A DNA stretch of 36,759 nucleotides. Origin: Cercophora sp. LCS_1. Its lineage: Eukaryota; Ascomycota; Sordariomycetes; Sordariales; Lasiosphaeriaceae. Every line of letters starts with the position of its first letter. The stretch's first letter is position 1. The DNA is taken from positions 1 through 36,759 of the forward strand of contig JAPZLL010000082.1 in the NCBI GenBank assembly GCA_036250225.1, given 5' to 3'. A program made the position numbers and the translations under genes. This document shows positions 30,427 to 36,759 of the stretch, one piece after another. The notes below the pieces were generated by a model. That model made no database searches and was not told the DNA's origin. It worked only from the letters and a program-made list of their open reading frames with translations.

Positions 30427-31972
30427 TTACACAAGGTTGATCCTCTTTACCTCTAATTCACCGATCCTAGAAACGTTCGCTTGTATGCCACCAACTCCCG
30501 CCACCAACTCCCCTTTCATGACCCCCGCCATGTAAGCTGGGGATACGAAAGAATAAGTCCCCTCTGCGGTCGGCCTGAGAATCACGGGAAATGGACAACC
30601 GAACAAGAACCAAATTTCGTCCACGACTTTTGCCTCGACGACGTCAGGCAGGTATGCAAACCTCCCCTTTTCGCTCACAACAATACGGCCGCATCCCAGC
30701 GTCAAATACAGCTTTGACAAGAACTGCTGGGACTTGGGATCGAGCAGGGGAAGAACAGGAAACTGTGGCGGATACTTCATGGGCGCGTCACTGTACTCCG
30801 GGACGACTTGAAGGCCGGACAGAGTCGTCACGCCTTTGTAAAGCTCATCGGGGGTCAGATCCGCGTGGTCGAGAGTCAGAGTTTCGAGCGCCTGGTTCGA
30901 GAGAGGGAAAAGGCGAATCCGTTCTTTCGCCTTTGATGAAGACCGTGTGCCGCAGAGAAATCGAGAGAGGCAACCAGCGCGCTCAGGCTTTTCAATGCGA
31001 ACGGGCCCACCCTCCTCGGAAGCGTGCCCGAGGTCGCAGAGCCAGTGGAACACCCAGCTGACAGACTTGTCGAGCACTCTGTCCTCCCCCACTTTCTTGA
31101 CCTTGTCCATTTGAAATCCTCTAACCCCCAGTGCCCGGCCGTCTCCTGATATAGCACCGTCGAAGTTCAGCGATCCCGAAGCGCTGTTGGACTTTATAAA
31201 CTCCTCCATCGTGAGGAGTCCGGAGCCGCTTGAACTGCTCCACGAGGGCACCCAAGATGGGATTTTGGGGTCCTGTTGTGACCCTGGAGGTGAGCTGGCG
31301 CAAAAAAGCCAAAAAGTCCAGGCGGTTGCATTTCCGCAACACGAAATCCGGAACCAAAGTGAGAACCTCCTCGGGCGATTTGTTGTAATCCACCGTGATG
31401 TCGTTCTCGCCGCAGTCGCTTGTCAAGCCCAGGACGCCATAGATTTTGTCCCTTGGATCCGTAGCATTCAGGCCTCTCGTCGCGTTGAGCACGCCAAGAA
31501 GTGTCTGCGAGTCGCTACATGGCTCCTTGGTGGGCTGGCCAACCAACATCTGAGGAAAGTGCGGCGACGAATGATGGTCCTCGTCCCCAAACACAGCATC
31601 CCAGACCTTGCCCGGTCGGACTCGAAATCTCCAGCCTGACAGGTTCCGAGCTGGGGAGAAATCGGTCCCAAACATGGCGGCAAGACCGGCCCAGTCGGCA
31701 GATCCCCATGGACGCCTTGCTTGCTCGCTAGATTTGTCGCCAAGCTTTTCCTGGAAGGCCACAAAGCTGCTACCTGAGATGGCGTAGTGGCGGCACTGGA
31801 TGTAGAAGGTCGGCGCGAGGACGAGCTCCTGCTGAATCCAAATCGTCATCTAGCGGGCAGACGCGGAGCGTAGCGTGAATTGGATCCTCGAACTCGCCGG
31901 GGGCTGGAGGTCGAGAAGACGTATTTGGCGGAGACTCGTATCGAGTGGATGATATTGGTGGGTTTTGTTCAT
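30427..31972 (-). pseudogene. HET-domain protein 2 with deleted core
   Basis: ATG at 31972 starts MNKTHQYHPLDTSLRQIRLLDLQPP, the usual first strand of HET proteins. It runs into SASAR and a TAG at 31852-31850. The next codons, in the same frame, are MTIWIQQELVLAP, which corresponds to the RxWxIQELVLA block normally 100 or more residues further on. The part with ALSYxWG and WVDAICINQ is therefore gone. The remainder is well preserved: TDPRDKIYGVLGLTSD, a LDFLAFLRQ stretch, then (after a one-base shift near 31272) PSWVPSWSSS, and a C-terminus VVDEIWFLFGCPFPVILRP...YSFVSPAYMAGVMKGE ending at TAA 30429-30427. A HET protein without its catalytic-like core and with a frameshift should be inactive. 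It differs in sequence from the HET pseudogene at 4.6-6.7 kb. Confidence 0.8.
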
Positions 31973-33199
31973 TGTGCTCAACAGCTTGTGATGGAATCTA
32001 ACTTCCACGACACACGTCAACTGATTGCGTTTGTTCAAAACCTGATGGGACGACCAGAAGTGGTGCAACGGTCGGCTGACGAAAGGGGAGTTCTTTTTGG
32101 CTCTTTTGCAGACGTTCCGGGTTGGCCGTTTGGAAAGCCCCTTAATGTGGATGTGTGTGTGGCTGAATCGTGGGCGCATCATGTCATTTCCCCCAATCGT
32201 CATCGGCAATCCCGGTCACGCAAAATCATGAAGTTTAATCCGTATCGGGATGGCTTTTCAGCTCATCTCTACAAGCACAGACTCCGTCTTTCAATTGTGC
32301 GTCTCATGCGTCCAGACCCACACCCAATCCCCCACGCCACCTGCTCCGAGACTCCAAAAACAACTCCCCATACCCATTACCTGGCCCTCTACCTATGGCA
32401 TGGTAGAGGGGGAAGACTCGGCTGGATGTTGCGGATTTGCCTAGCAGCTGCAAAAACTCCTGGAACTCCGGATCAAGCGTAATTTCAGTTGCATTTTTCC
32501 TTGCATTGCTGCGGAGGGTAGGAAAGTGGAGAATTTGGTTACCCTTCTTAATGTCAAGCCCCCTTGAAAAGTGTTATGAGATTTCCATTCTTAATCAGAG
32601 ACAATAATAGGATGATGTCTAGTTCCATAGGTACGGTCAATATCCTACATTATGGCTTATCGCCACTTTCTCCAGGTTTCGCCGCTGCTGGAGTGTGCGT
32701 TGCTCCCTCTTTTGATATTATGGGTATTTTTGTTGAGGATAAAAACACACTGGCGGGCTGGATTTCGGAGCTAGTGGCTGAGATTGCGCTCTACACGTTG
32801 CTGCTCCAGAAGGTGGATTGAGGAATTTGCTAAGAAAAGTGAAGTGGCCGCCAGAGAAAGGTGTGTTCTCGTGGTCCGCTAGGTAAATTGCCGGATCTGA
32901 TCGGCAAGCTGCTGCCTCGCCCTGCCTGATGCTCGAATAGGTTAGCGCAAGAAGCCTTTGTTGATGCTGGGAAGATCAACCCCTGAAGGAGAAACGTGAG
33001 TCTCCAGATCGCAGAACGCGTCAAGAATCGACTCAGCTTGCCCATCGCTGCAACTCCTAACAGCCACCACCCAGCTGGAAGACCTCACTAAGAATGAGCG
33101 AAGCTGCAACGAAGATGTATGGAGCCCCTAGCTACCACGCCTCTCCTCAATTAAATTACCACTGGTGCTGATCCTCGGCCTACAACCAGATTCATCCGG
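31973..33199. other. Gene-poor stretch upstream of HET 2 and the ubiquitin-like gene
   Basis: About 1.2 kb. A plus frame at 32564-32821 (85 codons, hydrophobic centre GFAAAGVCVAPSFDIMGIFV and tail LVAEIALYTLLLQKVD) starts at ATT or a later ATG and has no family likeness; I leave it uncalled. An ATG at 33094 opens MSEAATKMYGAP and stops after about 25 codons, just before the next gene. Confidence 0.35.
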
Positions 33200-34730
33200 A
33201 TGCCCGAGGGGTTCAATCCAGCCAAGTTGACCTTAAAGGTCAGTCTTGATGATGCCATTGCGGGCGTTAAACGCAAGATTGGGGACAAGTTTTCTTTAGC
33301 AGACGAGACATTCTACCTAGCATTCGCAGACAAACGGCTTAGAGGCGTCGAATTCGGATCCCTAGCGACCTTTGACATCACCCACGAAAGCATCCTTCAC
33401 TTGAAGTATGTTGGAGGTTTCAGTGTTCAGAAAGCAGAAGAGAACCGTCCTGAACCTCCCCCATTACAACCATTGCGGGCCCCAAATAGGGGGTCCGCAG
33501 CTACGGCGCCTGGTCACGTCGAGGAACCCCGCGACACAGGAGCTCCTAAGGATCGAGGCAGGACCAGAGTTTTAGCGAAGCTTTTGCCCGCATCAACGCC
33601 GTCAAGGCGATTCCAGACATCCTCAGTGCGTTGTATGGGAACTCCTCCGCCCCAGTACAAACACATACGGATCTGATCTGCCTAATTATCGATAAGCGCA
33701 CCAGCCTATTCCATCCCACGCCCCGGGAGGCCAGCTACTGTGGGCTTGACTACTTGGTCCCGTTTTCGGTGGGTATCAGCGAATGCGTAAGCTCCCACTG
33801 GCAATCTCTCCTGTGCCAATCAGGGACAGCACTGACTCGCTGCCTACACGCAGGCAAGCACACAAACGGACCTTGCAAATTCGATGTCATACAGTTCTAG
33901 GGAGCTGCAGAGACATCTGGCGGAGAAAACACGTCTCCTGCAGCAATCTTTCGGCGAGTTGCTCTACGGGGCCAAAGAATCGGGACGACTAGCTCACATT
34001 GACGAGAAGATTGACGAAGAAATAAGGACCTTGTCTGACACCACAAAAGAGACAAAATGCCTGGAGACCATCAAGGATATCCTGGACGAGCTCAACAGCG
34101 TTTCCTACTTTTTCAACCAGCAGATGGGCGTGCTGCAGACCATGGCGGGCGATGCGGCTTTGCAGCGTCGAATACGGCCCAGGACAAATCGCGATACTGA
34201 GGACAAATTTCGGGGGCGGGAGGGGACTGCGACGGAAGAGGGAGAATCGGGGGTACATCGCCCAAGTGTTCCTCGCCTCCAGGCTAGCGGTAGGACACCC
34301 ACGTAAGAGGGACCGGCTGGCGATATTCCAGGCGAAGGGTCGGGAAGGGCCGGTTCTCAACGGCTCCCTGCGCCTCAGCCAGCGGATCATATCATTGAAG
34401 ATTCGTTCGAGGACATGGAGGCAAAGTTTCAAGAGTTGGCCGGGACACCAGCGAGGCGGAGCGAGAGTGTCGGGCATCTCAGGACTCAGGCATTCAGGGT
34501 GTACAAGGATGTAAGCTTTACTGTTCTCATCCGTTGCATATTGGCTACTGACAAGTGCCAAACTTAAGCTCTGCGACATCCTCGATCTCAAGCAGAAGTA
34601 GGCGACCATTTCCCAGGCACTCTTAGCATGGCAGGACTCCAAGGGGTCCGAGAAGCAGGGACAGGCGATTCTTTTATTTACGTACATGTCACTGCGCCTG
34701 GCGCGCCTAGAAAGGAGGAAAAGTGGGTAG
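33200..34730 (+). pseudogene. Ubiquitin-like domain plus coiled-coil/CorA-like C-terminus, decayed
   Basis: ATG 33200 opens a ubiquitin-like fold: KLTLKVSLDDAIAGVKRKIGDKF, YLAFADKRLRG, TFDITHESILHLKYVGG, ending in the GG typical of ubiquitin. A proline-rich linker follows. A one-base shift near 33550 is needed to read DQSFSEAFARINAVKAIPDILSAL. Intron 33787-33853 (GTAAGC, CACTGAC branch) joins to a coiled-coil region (RELQRHLAEKTRLLQQSF, LETIKDILDELNSVSYFFNQQ). Intron 34511-34568 joins VYKD to LCDILDLKQK, the LLDLKQKQA block that precedes the CorA-like membrane helices in many fungal proteins. In-frame stops interrupt at 34304 (TAA, then EGPAGDIPG continues) and 34599 (TAG, then ATISQALLAWQDSKGSEKQGQAILLFT). 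The CorA-type helices themselves are missing. A fungal NLR-side or HET-associated role is speculative. Confidence 0.6.
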
Positions 34731-35013
34731 TGGTTGGCCTGGTGGAGAGTTTGGTTGTAATGGGATGAAATGCAGACTGCAGGGCCTAATTAAAGAGCTG
34801 CGAAGGATCCACATCTAGTGGCACCACATCAATCCGAGAACCAACCGACGTCAACCATTGGTTCCGCTGCCGAAATGAGCGAAATCCTCCTGAAATTGTG
34901 GCCCCAAGATTAAAACTGTCACATGTGCGCAGATTAACCTCTGTGCCCCTTGGCTGTCAGTTTTGCCAATCCAAGGCGCTATTGCTGAAGAGTCGCAACA
35001 CTGTCGCAGCATC

Positions 35014-35629
35014 ATGGCGCGTCCAAGATACCCAGAGCCGCAGGCCATTTGGAGAATCGTTCCGCATGGGCTTTCGGCTTTGGCGTGTGTGATCCTCATC
35101 GCGTTGTGCAGTTATGCTGCAAACATCGGATTTGGGTATGGTGAAGCTTTGGCAGGGAGGTTCTTTGCGGTACGTATGATGTCTTTAAGTTGCTTGCCGT
35201 TACGCCAACAGGTACTGATTCATTGCCAGGGCTTTTGGGCACTCGGCGTGGACATCGCGGATATCGTGGGACTTATGGACGTGAAAAGACGCGTGGCTCG
35301 GCTTCCGCCGTTGTATCTCGCCATTTTGGAACTCTTCACCGCCGGCCTGGTTATCGTCTTGGCCATGTTCACTTTTGCCCTAAGTGGTTATCTGGGCGGG
35401 TGTAACGTTAATGTGCCAATTTCAGATTGCGACCATGTGGATGAACGGCTCAAGGCCAATAGGATCACCGGGATATCGTTTGCGCTTGTTATCCCTATCG
35501 CGTAAGTTTGTCTTGTGTTTCTCGAGTGATGACTTGATTAAGCTAACACAGAACGGCAGAATACTGCACTTTATCTCGTCCATCTTGGCCTGGATCGACT
35601 TTGCTGCATCTCGGAGGGGAGAGAAGTAA
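35014..35629 (+). CDS. Small four-helix membrane protein, unknown (MARVEL-like shape)
   Basis: Three exons, 35014-35169, 35230-35501 and 35560-35629, join in phase (introns 60 and 58 bp; the third exon uses the second of two AG acceptors, which keeps ILHFISSILAWIDF in frame) and give 165 residues. Hydrophobic segments: LSALACVILIALCSYAANIGF, FWALGVDIADIVGL, LELFTAGLVIVLAMFTFALSGYL, and ISFALVIPIAILHFISSILAWI. Between helices 3 and 4 is a loop with two cysteines (GCNVNVPISDC). The pattern of four helices in about 165 residues is MARVEL-like, but I do not see a defining motif, so this is a shape comparison only. It appears intact. Just before it, 34731-35013 holds nothing else. Confidence 0.65.
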
Positions 35630-36290
35630 TGGAGTCCAGGCTCGTTTCGGGAGGGGGGGCTGACTCGCTCAGCTAAAAGCGACAGACTAAAGGCTGGAAG
35701 TGAGGCTGAGAAGCGATGCAAAGTCAGAAAGTGATCACAGTGGTCAAAGAAGAAAACCGATCACTCTGCTCACTCCCAAGGGAGGGTATTCGCAGTGAAC
35801 GGGGTACGAGTTATCTCCGCTTTTCCATAGTATGGATACTATCACCGTATCCACGGTGGAGTGAGGGACCATTTGGTTCCTCACGATAGCAATACGTTGT
35901 TTGATTGAGATGTATTGTCTGGAACCTCTGGATCTACGATCCGTCCAACGGTGTGTCCGTCCCCCGAGAGTTGTGCTAGCCTTCGTTCAGTCATGTTGCC
36001 CTAACGTCTTTGGGAGTCCTTCCCTACGACCTGTCTTCACCTAGATCGCTTCCTCGCGTTTTCGCGCCCACACTGCCGCCTAACGTCTCCGTCGCGCCAT
36101 CCCGCAGTGCCAGTTTTGGGAAACTTCCTTTGCTGTGGAATTACAGTCTCGTTTTCCAAAGTGTCTGCAATAGGAACCGGGAAGGCAAAGAGGGCATTTT
36201 CCATCCGAAGTTGAACTGAGAGCACGTGCACTGACCGATAAGTTCTTACAACAAAGCAATTTATCCTGTGCTGACTGCTAATCTCCAGGG
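35630..36290. other. 3' flank toward the repeat end, no gene seen
   Basis: 660 bp without a supported gene. Open frames at 36010-36231 overlap on both strands and look non-coding. Self-complementary GTGATCAC/GATCAC words occur at about 35731-35775 and may form a weak hairpin. Confidence 0.35.
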
Positions 36291-36485
36291 CTGTGAAATT
36301 AATACTTAGTATTTAGTATTAATTAATTAATTTTTTAATTAATTAAAATTAATTAAAAAAATTAAAAAAAAGTTTTTACATTCTAACTTAGCTCTTCATT
36401 TAAAACTTGATATATATGTATTTATTTATATAATTATAATCTTTAATGTTAGAAATATATATTAAATTCTATGTGTTTCAAAAGG
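36291..36485. repeat. AT-rich block
   Basis: Nearly pure A/T for about 190 bp with repeated TTAATTAATT words and long A/T runs. It resembles DNA driven to high AT by mutation, as in RIP-affected repeats, and marks an abrupt composition border with the gene island. Confidence 0.6.
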
Positions 36486-36625
36486 ATTCTACAGAGTACT
36501 ATGAGATTCCACCAGGTTCCATAAGTTTCTATCAGATTCTGCCAGGTTCTATAAGCTTCTATCAGATTCTACAACCTTCTAGTAGATTCCACAACCTTCT
36601 ATTAGGTTCCATAAGGTTCTGTAAG
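36486..36625. repeat. 14-unit, 10-bp degenerate tandem repeat
   Basis: Starting at 36486 the sequence divides into 14 consecutive 10-mers with a consensus near (A/G/C)TTCTATNAG. Examples are GTTCTATAAG, CTTCTATCAG, ATTCTACAAC and GTTCCATAAG. The phase is never lost over 140 bp. Most differences are C/T or A/G, at positions 5 to 9. An 11-mer or 12-mer reading would break, so the 10-bp period is real. No known element is recognised. Confidence 0.8.
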
Positions 36626-36714
36626 CTTATATATATACTTTTAATAATATGTTTCTTTATAATTTGTTAAAACAGGGTGCTGCCCACAGGGTTCGTAGTA
36701 CGTAACCAGGCAGC

Positions 36715-36738
36715 TTACAGTGGGTTTACCCACTGTAA
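36715..36738. repeat. Perfect 11-bp hairpin near the right edge
   Basis: TTACAGTGGGT (36715-36725) and ACCCACTGTAA (36728-36738) are exact reverse complements with a 2-nt TT loop. It sits in GC-richer sequence beyond the tandem repeat. It may be a terminal inverted repeat, a retroelement internal hairpin, or part of a tRNA-like or primer-binding area. The window ends too soon to decide. Confidence 0.55.
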
Positions 36739-36759
36739 TACGCAGCGGAAGACTTGTGC

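Noticed and set aside
1..36759. tRNA or rRNA genes and CRISPR arrays
   Set aside because: None was seen when reading for A/B-box-like patterns or regularly spaced repeats; the only regular array is the gapless 10-bp tandem repeat, which has no spacers.

Overview
The window looks like accessory DNA from a filamentous ascomycete (Pezizomycotina, most likely a Sordariomycete). The evidence is the many short introns (50-94 bp) with CTGAC/CTAAC branch points, the HET-domain, NLP, LtrA, BTB and AA1-like gene families, and TACCTAGGTA palindromes between genes. No closer identification is possible from sequence alone. Both ends are repeat-like: an AT-rich stretch with hairpins at 1-560, and an AT-rich stretch, a 14-unit 10-bp tandem repeat and a perfect hairpin at 36291-36759. 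Between them lies a gene island.

Layout. 0.9-2.7 kb: a two-exon unknown protein. 3.6-7.4 kb: a decayed block with a C2H2-like remnant, a HET pseudogene and a GH76 fragment. 8.5-11.5 kb: an NLP (necrosis-inducing) secreted protein convergent with a five-exon cytochrome P450 of the pisatin demethylase type. 12.4-16.7 kb: a weak gene candidate, a GFA/CENP-V zinc protein and an APC permease. 16.9-18.3 kb: a decayed membrane-protein gene, an 80-bp dispersed repeat and an orphan F-box start. 18.5-19.2 kb: a secreted six-cysteine protein. 20-22 kb: an LtrA-family pseudogene. 22.7-23.8 kb: a SAM methyltransferase. 24.5-27 kb: a head-to-head pair of BTB/POZ paralogues. 27.5-29.9 kb: an uncharacterised tail-anchored protein and an NmrA-like reductase. 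30.2-32 kb: a second, internally deleted HET pseudogene. 33.2-34.7 kb: a broken gene joining a ubiquitin-like domain to a coiled-coil/CorA-like region. 35.0-35.6 kb: a small four-helix membrane protein.

Two themes stand out. First, intact genes for interaction with other organisms (NLP, secreted cysteine-rich protein, P450) and small-molecule enzymes (methyltransferase, NmrA-like reductase, GFA, permease) sit among dead genes. They do not form an obvious biosynthetic cluster because no backbone synthase is present. Second, the dead genes are enriched in non-self-recognition or signalling types. Most of their in-frame stops are explained by single C-to-T (or G-to-A) changes, often CpA to TpA, which is compatible with repeat-induced point mutation (RIP); the indels need another cause. 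Exon joins were worked out by hand from splice consensus, phase and protein continuity; none is confirmed by transcripts.
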